Shown one piece after another: positions 14,904-22,536 of a DNA stretch of 34,665 nt (positions are counted from its first letter, which is position 1; every line of letters begins with the position of its first letter). This DNA comes from Erysipelotrichaceae bacterium UBA3379 (lineage in GTDB: Bacteria > Bacillota_I > Bacilli_A > Erysipelotrichales > Coprobacillaceae). The stretch covers positions 1 through 34,665 of the forward strand of contig DEPZ01000011.1 of the NCBI GenBank assembly GCA_002359025.1. Reading direction: 5' to 3'. Position numbers and translations under genes: made by a program. The notes under the pieces were generated by a model. That model had not been told where the DNA came from. It saw only the letters and a list, made by a program, of their open reading frames with translations, and made no database searches.

Positions 14904-16301
14904 TTATTTCTCCTTATTTCTTCTTTCAAATTCTTCTAAACGTTGTTTTTCTAAGACTTTGCTATAGCCTTCTTTATTGACTTGTCTTGCTCTAGCAATA
15001 CTCATTGCATCTGCTTCAACATCTTTTGTAATTGTTGATCCAGCTGCAATAAATGCATTTTTCTTAATTGTTACAGGAGCAACTAAGTTAGAGTTGCAAC
15101 CAATAAAGGCATTATCCTCAATCTTAGTAAGAGATTTATTTTTACCGTCATAATTAACCGTAATTGTTCCACATCCTAGATTGACATCACTACCTACATG
15201 AGCATCTCCCACATAAGTTAAATGAGAAGCTTTACTTCCTTTTCCAAATACTGCTTTTTTCATTTCTACGAAGTTACCTAGATGCGCATTTTCCATAATG
15301 TGACAATTTGTTCTTAATCTTGCATAAGGTCCAATATCTACTCCACTTTCAATAATAGAATCACTTAATACAGAGAATTTAATTTCAACATTGTCTTTTA
15401 CTTCTACATTTGTAAATTCACAATAAGGTCCAATATGACAGTTATTCCCTATAACTGTTTTTCCTTTTAAAATACACCCTGGTTCAATTGTTGTATCTTG
15501 CCCAATCACAACATCTGTTCCAATATAAGTATTTTTAGGATCAATAATATTTACACCATTTAATAAATGTTGTCTATTAATACGATCTCTTAATAATTCT
15601 GTAGCTTCAGCCAATGCTACACGATCATTAATTCCACCAACTTCATTGAAATCATCAATCTTATAAGCATCAACCTTTAACCCTTTATCATTCATAATAC
15701 CTATAACATCAGTTAAATAATATTCATTTTGAGCATTTTTATTATTCACTAATGCCAAAGCATCAAATAAAGCTTGATTATCAAAACAGAATTCACCTGT
15801 ATTCATTTCAGTAATATCTCTTTGACAATCTTGTAAATCTTTGAATTCTACAATTCCTACAACTTGATCGTTTTCTTTAATAATACGACCAAAATGTGTA
15901 GAAGTATCACAATCTGCAGTCATAACAGTTGCTTGATTTTGATGAGCTTTATGATATTCAATAAAAGATAATAAAGTTTCTTTTCTAATTAATGGTGCAT
16001 CACCATTTAATACAAGTGTTATACCTTCTTTATCTTTTAATATATCACGTGCCTGTAATACAGCATGACCTGTTCCAAGCTGTTTTTCTTGTCTAACAAA
16101 AGTGACATCATCAACAATAGCTTCAACTTGACTTGCTTCATGCCCTACAACAACAATTGTTTCATCTACTCCTACAGCCTTTAATTCATCAACAATATGA
16201 TTGATCATAGGCTTATATAAAACTTCATGAACAACCTTTGGCTTTTGAGACTTCATTCTTGTCCCTTTACCAGCCGCTAGTACAACAGCATATACATTCA
16301 T
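14904..16301 (-). CDS. glmU: Bifunctional UDP-GlcNAc pyrophosphorylase / GlcN-1-P N-acetyltransferase
   Basis: A 465-residue bifunctional enzyme making UDP-GlcNAc for peptidoglycan and wall polymers. The N-terminal half (1-230) is a nucleotidyltransferase with the signature VVLAAGKGTRMKSQKPKVVH, then GTGHAVLQA and VLNGDAPLI. The C-terminal half (about 250-450) is a left-handed beta-helix of hexapeptide repeats that acetylates glucosamine-1-phosphate, with LGNFVEMKKA, ASHLTYVGDA and GTITVNYDG as conserved acetyltransferase blocks. The ATG has SD aaggagag. About 80 bases with an A-rich run separate it from ispE; a possible -10 (TAGAAT at 16325-16330) lies there without a good -35. In Bacillus purR, ridA and spoVG stand between ispE and glmU; all three are missing here. 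Confidence 0.97.
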   Translation of the reverse strand: MNVYAVVLAAGKGTRMKSQKPKVVHEVLYKPMINHIVDELKAVGVDETIVVVGHEASQVEAIVDDVTFVRQEKQLGTGHAVLQARDILKDKEGITLVLNGDAPLIRKETLLSFIEYHKAHQNQATVMTADCDTSTHFGRIIKENDQVVGIVEFKDLQDCQRDITEMNTGEFCFDNQALFDALALVNNKNAQNEYYLTDVIGIMNDKGLKVDAYKIDDFNEVGGINDRVALAEATELLRDRINRQHLLNGVNIIDPKNTYIGTDVVIGQDTTIEPGCILKGKTVIGNNCHIGPYCEFTNVEVKDNVEIKFSVLSDSIIESGVDIGPYARLRTNCHIMENAHLGNFVEMKKAVFGKGSKASHLTYVGDAHVGSDVNLGCGTITVNYDGKNKSLTKIEDNAFIGCNSNLVAPVTIKKNAFIAAGSTITKDVEADAMSIARARQVNKEGYSKVLEKQRLEEFERRNKEK

Positions 16302-16381
16302 AGCACTCTCTCCTTAACACGCATATTCTAACAAAATTTTATCTAAAAAAAAAGGGGTAAGAAAAAATACTTGGCTTAATT

Positions 16382-17242
16382 TCAATATTTTTTCTCTTCC
16401 TTTGTTAATATTTTTGTTTTTCTGACAAAATTATATTTATTTTTAAAATATTGATATCCCTCTTCAAGCTTTTCTTCACTCAAAGTCATACCAAATACAC
16501 AAGACCCACTTCCTGACATCAATGCACCATCAAAACCTAATTCCAACATTTCTTGCTTAATATCTTCTATATCTTTAACAAGTTCTAAAGAAGGAAGTTC
16601 TAATGTATTTCCCAAACAAGAAACAACCTTTGAATAATCATTTTCCTCTATTCCTTGTTTCATTTCTAATATACAAGGATGTGATGCTTTGTTTAAGTCT
16701 AACATACCAAAAGATTTCTTAGTAGATACACCTTTTTTTGGCTTAACCAATAATAAATGACATGTAAAATCATTATCAATAAATTCTAATTTTTCTCCAA
16801 TACCCCTGACTAAAGCCATTTTTTCATAAATACAAAATGGAATATCTGCTCCTACTTCTTTTCCAATCTCAGCAAGTTGTTCTAATGACAGGTTCAATCT
16901 AAACATATGATTCATAGCTTTTAATACTGCTGCACCATCTGCACTTCCTCCTGCTAAACCTGCTTGGGTTGGAATATGTTTATAAATATGGATTTTAACT
17001 CCATAAGGAATATGATATCTATCAATTAATATTTTAGCGACTTTATACATAATATTTCTTTCATCAGTAGGAATACGATTATTGTTAGCAGTAATTTCTA
17101 TTCCTTCTTTGATTCTATCTATATAGATGAGATCATGTAATGTAATAGGAGCCATAATCATATCTAGTTCATGATATCCATCTTCTCTTCTTTTTACAAC
17201 ATCTAATGCGAGATTAATTTTTGCATATGCTCTTATTTTCAT
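16382..17242 (-). CDS. ispE: 4-diphosphocytidyl-2-C-methyl-D-erythritol kinase
   Basis: A 286-residue GHMP kinase that phosphorylates CDP-ME in the MEP route to isoprenoids. Motif 1 is AYAKINLALDVV near the N-terminus, the ATP-binding glycine loop is PTQAGLAGGSADGAAVL (about residues 92-108), and motif 3 is ALMSGSGSCVFG. Length fits the family (about 285-290). ATG 17240-17242 follows aagggtg; longer in-frame readings extend into yabG without an SD. The yabG stop codon (TGA, 17247-17249) lies inside the ispE SD and the gap is 4 bases, so the two are coupled. The organism therefore makes IPP by the MEP route rather than mevalonate. Confidence 0.95.
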   Translation of the reverse strand: MKIRAYAKINLALDVVKRREDGYHELDMIMAPITLHDLIYIDRIKEGIEITANNNRIPTDERNIMYKVAKILIDRYHIPYGVKIHIYKHIPTQAGLAGGSADGAAVLKAMNHMFRLNLSLEQLAEIGKEVGADIPFCIYEKMALVRGIGEKLEFIDNDFTCHLLLVKPKKGVSTKKSFGMLDLNKASHPCILEMKQGIEENDYSKVVSCLGNTLELPSLELVKDIEDIKQEMLELGFDGALMSGSGSCVFGMTLSEEKLEEGYQYFKNKYNFVRKTKILTKEEKKY

Positions 17243-17246
17243 ATTT

Positions 17247-17990
17247 TCACCCTTTCGTTGGATATATTTTTCTAGCAACACCTTTTGTATCTATTCCACC
17301 AATTCCATTATCCTTGTGTGATGTTTTATTAATAATATTCTCTATATCACAATAATTCCTTACATTTTCATTTGCGACAAGACTTGCTATATAGACTGGA
17401 TCTAATGCATGTATATTCATGCGTTTAGGACTAGAAGCAAAATTTGCTCCTGAAGCTAATAACATTTCATAATAAGATTGACATGCTCCAGCAATAATAA
17501 TCAATGAATCTTTATTAGATTCATATTGTCTTGCTTTTTTTATTGCTTTTACATAATCATAGGAATGTTGATAACTAGAAATATCATTTTTATCACTCTC
17601 TCTACGCAGGGCATCATGCCCTGTAATAACAAGGATTTGAGGTTTGTGTTTTTCTAATAATTCTTCTACATATTCCTGCATTTGATCTTCTTTTATATAA
17701 TAACAAGATGCATTGATTTTTAAATCTTTATATTTCTTTTGACACATATTAAGATATCTTTGATCCCCATCTAAATGTAAAACTTTTCCTTTCAATATAG
17801 GCTGTGTCTCAATAGTAAATGTATCCTCATGAGGTTGTGCTTCACTTAATTCTAGATCATCTTCACGACTATCAGCTATTAAACGTAATTCGACCCCTCT
17901 TAAATAATAAATACCATCTCGTATATCAAATATTTCAAATATAATATCTCTGTTATATTTCTTTCTAACAACATAATCACCAATCTTCAT
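17247..17990 (-). CDS. yabG: Sporulation-specific protease YabG
   Basis: A 247-residue protein of the YabG family, a protease that in Bacillus and Clostridioides processes spore coat or cortex-associated proteins under mother-cell control. The N-terminus IGDYVVRKKYNRDIIFEI and the family blocks VITGHDALRR and GACQSYYEMLLASGANFAS followed by SPKRMNIHALDPVYIASLVA are well conserved. It is somewhat shorter than Bacillus YabG (about 290), mainly in the N-terminal linker. The SD aggtgat is 3 bases from ATG 17990. It sits between rsmA and ispE as in Bacillus, but veg and sspF, which normally follow yabG, are missing. Its presence is the best sign in the window that this organism forms endospores. 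Confidence 0.93.
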   Translation of the reverse strand: MKIGDYVVRKKYNRDIIFEIFDIRDGIYYLRGVELRLIADSREDDLELSEAQPHEDTFTIETQPILKGKVLHLDGDQRYLNMCQKKYKDLKINASCYYIKEDQMQEYVEELLEKHKPQILVITGHDALRRESDKNDISSYQHSYDYVKAIKKARQYESNKDSLIIIAGACQSYYEMLLASGANFASSPKRMNIHALDPVYIASLVANENVRNYCDIENIINKTSHKDNGIGGIDTKGVARKIYPTKG

Positions 17991-18016
17991 TCTATCACCT
18001 ATACTATTATATGAAG

Positions 18017-18832
18017 TTATAGATACTTGGTGAGATTGAAATAATCTTGAATTGTTAACTGTTCTGGTCTTTGTTTATTATCTATATGACATTGTTCTAA
18101 AATATCTCGTGTTTGATCTTTCCATAATACTTTTAAGTTATTATAGATAGTTTTTCTTTTTTGTGTAAATGCTGTTTTTAATAAATTTGTAAGAAGCGGA
18201 TTATAAACTTGTTCTATATGTATCGATATAATAGCACTATCTACTCTAGGAGCAGGATCAAAAACATTTCTTGATACAAGCATATCCATTGATATATTCC
18301 CTACACTCTCTATCATAAATGTAAGTGGACTCTTATAATTTTTATCTGTTAATTTTTGAGCCACTTCTTTTTGTACCATAGCATGAATACTTGTTAGTTT
18401 TGCACAAGAATGTATAATATGTTCTAGTATATCAGAAGTAATATAGTAAGGAAGATTGGCTACTATACATACTTGACTATATTCTTTTAATAATTCATCA
18501 ACCTTTGTTTTTAAATCTACAGTTAAAAAATCTTGAAAAATAATCTCTACATTTTCAAATTCTCCCACTGATTCTTTTAATACATCTTTTAATCTTGTAT
18601 CAATTTCATAACAAATAACATGTCCAGCAACATATACCAATTGTTCAGTTAAAGCACCTATTCCAGGTCCTATTTCAATCACGCAAGTGTCTTTATTCAC
18701 ATGTGTTGTACTGACAATCTTTTGAACAATATTTAAATCAATTAAGAAGTTTTGTCCAAACTTTTTACTTGCATGTAAATCATACTTATCTAACAAATAC
18801 ATTGTATTTGATTTCTTTGCTATATCTTTCAT
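18017..18832 (-). CDS. rsmA: 16S rRNA (adenine1518-N6/adenine1519-N6)-dimethyltransferase
   Basis: A 271-residue KsgA/RsmA enzyme that dimethylates two adjacent adenines in the 3' hairpin of 16S rRNA late in 30S assembly. It shows SKKFGQNFLIDLNIVQKIV, the SAM loop VIEIGPGIGALTEQL, and the catalytic motif IVANLPYYITSDIL (NLPY). The C-terminal helical domain with TAFTQKRKTIYNNL is complete. The SD aggtgat is followed by ATG 18832. A -10-like TATAAT lies at 18849-18854 on the minus strand, right after the terminator of the upstream operon. rnmV, which usually precedes this gene in Bacillus, is about 3 kb away here. Confidence 0.96.
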   Translation of the reverse strand: MKDIAKKSNTMYLLDKYDLHASKKFGQNFLIDLNIVQKIVSTTHVNKDTCVIEIGPGIGALTEQLVYVAGHVICYEIDTRLKDVLKESVGEFENVEIIFQDFLTVDLKTKVDELLKEYSQVCIVANLPYYITSDILEHIIHSCAKLTSIHAMVQKEVAQKLTDKNYKSPLTFMIESVGNISMDMLVSRNVFDPAPRVDSAIISIHIEQVYNPLLTNLLKTAFTQKRKTIYNNLKVLWKDQTRDILEQCHIDNKQRPEQLTIQDYFNLTKYL

Positions 18833-18868
18833 CTCATCACCTAGCCATATTATAATCTAATTTATATG

Positions 18869-18897
18869 AAAAGAAAAGCAACCTATTAAAGGCTGCT
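18869..18897 (-). terminator. Terminator of the LytTR operon
   Basis: Minus-strand agcagcc (18891-18897) pairs with ggttgct (18877-18883) over a 7-nt loop and is followed by TTTCTTTT. It overlaps the last codon region of the DUF2812-like gene and separates it from rsmA. Confidence 0.7.
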
Positions 18898-19378
18898 AAA
18901 AATTTCTTTTATTATTAATAATTCCGTATATAATCATTGTTAAAACAATGATTATATACGAGTAATGTAGGATAAAACCTAATATAGTTTCACCATAATA
19001 GTGCATAGGTATCAAACTTGTCAAAATGATATAAATACCTAGTAACCAACATTCTCTTATAATAAGTGTATGTGAATCATTTTGTCCTTGATAAACTTGT
19101 TTATCCTCAGTGCAACATTCATATACATGAATATCTTGGTTTTTCAAATAATTATCTTGAAAACTTTTCCATTCATCATTTATTTCTTTTAGAGATGTCA
19201 CTTTATAAATATAATGTCTATCTCTTACTTTTTGAAATTTATATATTATCAATCTTAATGGGACAAATAAATTAAATGGTGTCATACTTATTAATCTATA
19301 CCCCTGATCAGCTTTTTTATTTAAATATTTCTCTATATAACCTTTCCCTAAATTTATTTGAATTCCTAACACAATCAT
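18896..19378 (-). CDS. DUF2812-like membrane protein
   Basis: A 160-residue protein. The first part (about 10-60) has the pattern of DUF2812: IEKYLNKKADQGYRLI followed by a short aromatic strand (TPFNLFVPL) and a YKF strand. This domain is found in small Gram-positive membrane proteins often linked to PadR or LytTR regulators. Two transmembrane helices follow near the C-terminus (about 108-128 and 133-153), ending IINNKRNF in the cytosol. A CC pair (ECCTED) lies just before a charged loop. It is the third gene of an operon, 10 bases after the LytTR regulator, with SD gaggag. Function is unknown. It could be the sensor or the target of the regulator. Confidence 0.6.
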   Translation of the reverse strand: MIVLGIQINLGKGYIEKYLNKKADQGYRLISMTPFNLFVPLRLIIYKFQKVRDRHYIYKVTSLKEINDEWKSFQDNYLKNQDIHVYECCTEDKQVYQGQNDSHTLIIRECWLLGIYIILTSLIPMHYYGETILGFILHYSYIIIVLTMIIYGIINNKRNF

Positions 19379-19388
19379 ACACTCCTCT

Positions 19389-20027
19389 CTATAACAATTG
19401 AATATTATTTTTATAAGTTCTACCGATCTGTAATGTTTCTGAATTTTTTAATAAAATATGATCAGAGAAAATATTTTGTATCCACTGTTTATTTACAATA
19501 AAGGATTTATGAATTTGAATAAATTGTGATGATTGAATTGTATCTAGGAAAGCACTTAAGTTTTTTCTTTCTACCAATGTTCCATTAATGGAATGAATTA
19601 TAATTTGATGTCTTAGTGATTCAACATAATAAATATGAGATAAACGTATCTTTGATACGATACCATTTCTTTGGTAATTGTAGTATTGAAATTTTTCTTG
19701 AATATCTTGAAGTATATTGGTTTCATACTTTTTAAATTCTTCTTCAAATGATTCTTTTGAAAAGTAGAGATTCACTTTTAATCTCATACATTCACTAATC
19801 ATATCATAATCTTTAGGTCCAATTACATAATACAGTGCATAATCAAAGTGTGGTTGTTCTATAAGTTTTAAATCTTCTTTTTGATGTATTTCAAAGATAT
19901 AAATATCTTGTTGAATATTTTTTTGATAGGAAACTATTGTATATTCTAGATGCTCTTTTTGAAAGAAATTTACAAATGACTGTTGAATGATTTGATTGTC
20001 TTTTGAAAATATACTTACTCTAATCAT
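19389..20027 (-). CDS. LytTR DNA-binding protein with degenerate receiver domain
   Basis: A 212-residue regulator. The C-terminal part (about 115-212) is a LytTR DNA-binding domain: LSHIYYVESLRHQIIIHS, then FIQIHKSFIVNKQWI and a final TLQIGRTYKNNI. The N-terminal part (1-110) has the length and strand-helix pattern of a response-regulator receiver (MIRVSIFSKDN), but the position of the phosphorylated aspartate appears to be Glu46 (IYIFEIHQKE). A natural Asp-to-Glu change can mimic phosphorylation, so it may be permanently active or signal by another route. No histidine kinase gene is present. Its ATG overlaps the upstream stop by 4 bases (ATGA), so the two are coupled. LytTR proteins bind direct repeats upstream of -35; none is obvious here. 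Confidence 0.78.
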   Translation of the reverse strand: MIRVSIFSKDNQIIQQSFVNFFQKEHLEYTIVSYQKNIQQDIYIFEIHQKEDLKLIEQPHFDYALYYVIGPKDYDMISECMRLKVNLYFSKESFEEEFKKYETNILQDIQEKFQYYNYQRNGIVSKIRLSHIYYVESLRHQIIIHSINGTLVERKNLSAFLDTIQSSQFIQIHKSFIVNKQWIQNIFSDHILLKNSETLQIGRTYKNNIQLL

Positions 20028-20611
20028 TTTCTTTTCTCCTTATCAATTTTTTCTAAATAATATGATAAATGTTCTTTTTGATGTAAAGCATCTAATATAT
20101 GATAATCATCTTTAAAATGTATACCCTGTTTCTTCATAAAATCAACAGCTCGATTAAAATCTTTTTTTCCTGATAATGTTAAAGAGATAAAACTATAAAT
20201 AGAACCATCATAAGTATGTACATTGAACCAGACATCATATCCTATTGCTCCATAAGGTGGTCGAGGAACTCTTGCATAATTGACTTCAATATAATCTATT
20301 TGACTAAGATAAATGGACATTTGATATTCTAGATGATGTGTATGAAGAATATGTCTATAAAAATAAATAATCTTCATAATCATACCATTATAATAAGTAT
20401 ACTGTATTTCCTTTTCATCTACTTTCCACATTAATTCACAATAACTCATTTCTGGAAAAACAATAAATATTGCCAGGACAATAATAATTACACCAACGAT
20501 ATTCATGCCTTCCCATACATTTGTGATAATTAATAAAATACCAAACATACAGATCAACACGACTGCTACAAAGGCTGTTTTTAATTTAGGTTTACCAACT
20601 CTATATTTCAT
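20024..20611 (-). CDS. Membrane protein of unknown family, first gene of the LytTR operon
   Basis: A 195-residue protein not recognised. Two transmembrane helices lie near the N-terminus (about 12-31 and 36-54), followed by a soluble domain rich in beta strands (about 60-160, with MWKVDEKEIQYTYYNGMI and VPRPPYGAIGYDVWFNVHT). This gives the look of a bacterial PH-like or SdpI-associated domain, which is an inference from pattern only. The charged tail (EKIDKEKRK) is rich in Lys and Glu. SD aaggggg precedes ATG 20611. Its stop overlaps the LytTR start (ATGA), and the DUF2812-like gene follows, so the three genes likely act together, perhaps sensing or answering membrane stress or a peptide. Confidence 0.6.
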   Translation of the reverse strand: MKYRVGKPKLKTAFVAVVLICMFGILLIITNVWEGMNIVGVIIIVLAIFIVFPEMSYCELMWKVDEKEIQYTYYNGMIMKIIYFYRHILHTHHLEYQMSIYLSQIDYIEVNYARVPRPPYGAIGYDVWFNVHTYDGSIYSFISLTLSGKKDFNRAVDFMKKQGIHFKDDYHILDALHQKEHLSYYLEKIDKEKRK

Positions 20612-20634
20612 AAACGATTCCCCCTTTCACCTTT

Positions 20635-20662
20635 ATTCTACGCCCTTTCATACTATTGTAAA
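20635..20662 (-). promoter_or_regulatory. Promoter of the LytTR three-gene operon
   Basis: Minus-strand TTTACA (20657-20662), 16-bp spacer, TAGAAT (20635-20640), about 20 bases before the first start codon. Confidence 0.55.
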
Positions 20663-20749
20663 TAGAAGTGGCACCAACGACATATTTTAGACTTATTCAC
20701 CTTTATTTTATAGTTGAAATCATTTATAATTTGAATTGAGGTAATCATT

Positions 20750-21253
20750 ATGGATAGAAAAGAAAGAATCATGCAAGAAATAAAAAAGAGCTCAAAACCG
20801 ATATCTGCTTCTACACTAGCAAAAATATGTGGTGTAAGTAGACAAATTATTGTAGGAGATATTGCATTACTACGTGCAAGTGGTATACACATTATTGCGA
20901 CTCCTCGAGGATATATTCTTGATACAACTCAAGGATTATGCAAAACGATTGCTGTGAAACATACACAAGAACAAATGGCTGATGAATTATATACAATAGT
21001 AGATTTAGGTGGTGAGATTATAGATGTTATTGTAGAACATCCTATATATGGCCAAATCACAGGAAAATTACATCTTTCATCACGTTATGATGTTGATCAA
21101 TTCCTAGAAAAAGTCAAATCATCTACTGCTAAGCCATTAAGCAAGTTAACTGATGGTATACATCTCCATACTATACAATACCCTAACGAAGAAACTCTTT
21201 GTCGTATTGAAGAAGTTCTTCTACATAAAGGATATCTTTTTAAAGGATTATAA
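20750..21253 (+). CDS. niaR: NAD biosynthesis/niacin uptake repressor NiaR
   Basis: A 167-residue regulator with an N-terminal HTH-11 winged helix (about 4-60; STLAKICGVSRQIIVGDIALL) and a C-terminal 3H domain named for its conserved histidines, here H71 (VKHTQEQ), H97 (VEHPIYGQ) and H138/H140 (GIHLHTI). NiaR binds nicotinic acid and a metal and represses NAD synthesis and niacin transport genes. The next gene downstream encodes an ECF-type membrane component, and between them lies a strong promoter with an inverted repeat, so NiaR very likely controls it. The SD gaggt precedes ATG 20750. It has its own terminator, so niaX is transcribed separately. Confidence 0.9.
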   Translation: MDRKERIMQEIKKSSKPISASTLAKICGVSRQIIVGDIALLRASGIHIIATPRGYILDTTQGLCKTIAVKHTQEQMADELYTIVDLGGEIIDVIVEHPIYGQITGKLHLSSRYDVDQFLEKVKSSTAKPLSKLTDGIHLHTIQYPNEETLCRIEEVLLHKGYLFKGL

Positions 21254-21280
21254 CAAATCACGATTTGTTATAATTTTTTT
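21249..21280 (+). terminator. Terminator of niaR
   Basis: A 10-bp perfect stem (tataacaaat with atttgttata, loop cacg) is followed by ATTTTTTT. The niaR stop codon (21251-21253) is inside the first arm. Confidence 0.82.
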
Positions 21281-21281
21281 A

Positions 21282-21309
21282 TTGACATCTTTATCATATT
21301 CAATATAAT
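21282..21309 (+). promoter_or_regulatory. Near-consensus promoter of niaX
   Basis: TTGACA (21282-21287), 16-bp spacer, TATAAT (21304-21309). Both hexamers are perfect, which fits a promoter meant to be held off by a repressor. Confidence 0.82.
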
Positions 21310-21318
21310 AGTCTTAAC

Positions 21319-21336
21319 ATATGTCATGACACATAT
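21319..21336 (+). promoter_or_regulatory. Candidate NiaR operator
   Basis: Inverted repeat ATATGT-catgac-ACATAT, which also contains the offset palindrome TGTCATGACA, covers about +2 to +20 of the niaX transcript. Assignment to NiaR rests on position and on the adjacent niaR gene. Confidence 0.6.
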
Positions 21337-21352
21337 CAAGAAAGGGGTATTT

Positions 21353-21916
21353 ATGAAATCACATATTAAAATTCAAACTATGATGTTTACTGCTATTTTA
21401 ATCGCTGTAGGAACAGTTATTCCAATGTTTATGCCAAAAGTAGAAATTGGACCAATGTCTTTTACACTTGCAAGTCATGTTGCAACTATGATAGCTATTT
21501 TTATATCACCTATGGTGGCTTTGATTGTTGCTTTAGGAACAACTTTAGGTTTTTTACTTGCTGGATTTCCTTTTATTGTTGTATTAAGAGCTTTATCTCA
21601 TATTATCTTTGCTTATCTAGGAGCATGTTATATTAAAAAACATCCTGATACTTTTCAATCAGTTTCTAAATCTATTATCTTTAATATAGCCATTGCATGT
21701 TTACATGCAATTGGTGAAATGGTTATTGTTATTCCATTTTATTATGGACAAGGTGATTTACAAGCATTTCTATATATGATTTTTGGATTGGTTGGTATTG
21801 GTACTCTTGTGCATAGTTCTGTAGATTTTGTTATTTCATTAATTGTATGGAAAGCACTTGTCCAAAATTCTAACGTTCAAAAAATAGCTTATGTAAAAAG
21901 CGTTTTAGAGTCATAG
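21353..21916 (+). CDS. niaX: ECF transporter S component for niacin (NiaX)
   Basis: A 187-residue membrane protein with about six hydrophobic segments, the size and topology of ECF S components. The N-terminal KIQTMMFTAILIAVGTVIPM resembles the helix-1 segment (AxxxA-type) that docks to EcfT, and VALGTTLGFLLAGFPFIVVLRALSH is a typical substrate-pocket region (quoted here in pieces: VALGTTLGFLLAG, FPFIVVLRALSH). It would bind niacin and use the shared EcfA/EcfA'/EcfT energising module encoded elsewhere. ATG 21353 follows aaagggg; an in-frame ATG at 21326 lies inside the operator. Location next to niaR with an operator-like repeat supports niacin rather than another vitamin, but the substrate is inferred from context. 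Confidence 0.82.
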   Translation: MKSHIKIQTMMFTAILIAVGTVIPMFMPKVEIGPMSFTLASHVATMIAIFISPMVALIVALGTTLGFLLAGFPFIVVLRALSHIIFAYLGACYIKKHPDTFQSVSKSIIFNIAIACLHAIGEMVIVIPFYYGQGDLQAFLYMIFGLVGIGTLVHSSVDFVISLIVWKALVQNSNVQKIAYVKSVLES

Positions 21917-21971
21917 AACTTATAAAAATAGCACTGGAAAAATCCAGTGCTATTTTTATAAGTTTAATTTT
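21917..21971. terminator. Bidirectional terminator with 22-bp perfect stem (niaX / rnmV)
   Basis: Arms 21917-21938 and 21943-21964 are perfect complements (4-nt loop, core agcactgga with tccagtgct), followed by aatttttttt on the plus strand. The rnmV stop codon lies inside the second arm. Confidence 0.88.
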
Positions 21972-22477
21972 TTTATAATATCATCTTTTGTAATATGAGC
22001 CATATTTAGTCTTTTAAATAACGTTTTCGCATTACCGTATCCTAGATGAAAAGCATCATATATTTCTAATCTTCTTTTTTTATCTCCGATTATGTCTAAA
22101 GAGATGAATTCTTCCCAAGTTATTGTATCTTTTTGCTCTGTAAAAGAAACAGTATTTTTTAAAGCTTCTATAATTGCTTCTTCTCTTGCTTCTGCAATAC
22201 CAACTTTCTTTTCTCCTATAGCATCTTCTTTTTTTACAAATGCATGTTTTGCATTTGGGACTCTTTTCATGATAGTTTCACGTATTTTCATACCTGGATA
22301 ATCAGGATCTGTTAATATAATGACTCCCCTTGCTTTATTTGCTTCTTCTATCAAGTCTAAGACATGATCATCAATACCAAACCCATGTGTTTCTATTGTA
22401 TCTGCATCAAATAGTTTTTTTATAATCGCAGTATCTGTTTTTCCTTCTACAACAATAACTTCTTTTATTTTTTTCAT
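21956..22477 (-). CDS. rnmV: Ribonuclease M5
   Basis: A 173-residue Toprim-domain RNase that performs the final maturation of 5S rRNA in low-GC Gram-positives. The Toprim residues are VIVVEGKTDTAII (catalytic Glu), and ILTDPDYPGMKIRE (DxD). VGIAEAREEAIIEAL is the usual M5 region after the Toprim fold, and the C-terminal RNA-binding part includes HLGYGNAKTLFKRLN. ATG 22475-22477 is preferred (ggtgat SD); the in-frame GTG at 22486 is within the SD. In Bacillus, rnmV lies directly before rsmA; here it is separated by the LytTR operon and the niaR-niaX region, but still about 3 kb away on the same strand. A -10-like TATAAT is at 22495-22500 (minus). Confidence 0.93.
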   Translation of the reverse strand: MKKIKEVIVVEGKTDTAIIKKLFDADTIETHGFGIDDHVLDLIEEANKARGVIILTDPDYPGMKIRETIMKRVPNAKHAFVKKEDAIGEKKVGIAEAREEAIIEALKNTVSFTEQKDTITWEEFISLDIIGDKKRRLEIYDAFHLGYGNAKTLFKRLNMAHITKDDIIKKLNL

Positions 22478-22510
22478 ATATATCACCGATACATATTATA
22501 TATGAAATCA

Positions 22511-22536
22511 AAAGAAAAAACGACACAAAAGTCGTT
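22511..22536 (-). terminator. Terminator of the lipoprotein gene
   Basis: Minus-strand aacgac (22531-22536) pairs with gtcgtt (22519-22524) over a 6-nt loop and is followed by TTTTTTC. The stop codon of the lipoprotein gene overlaps the first arm. Confidence 0.65.
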
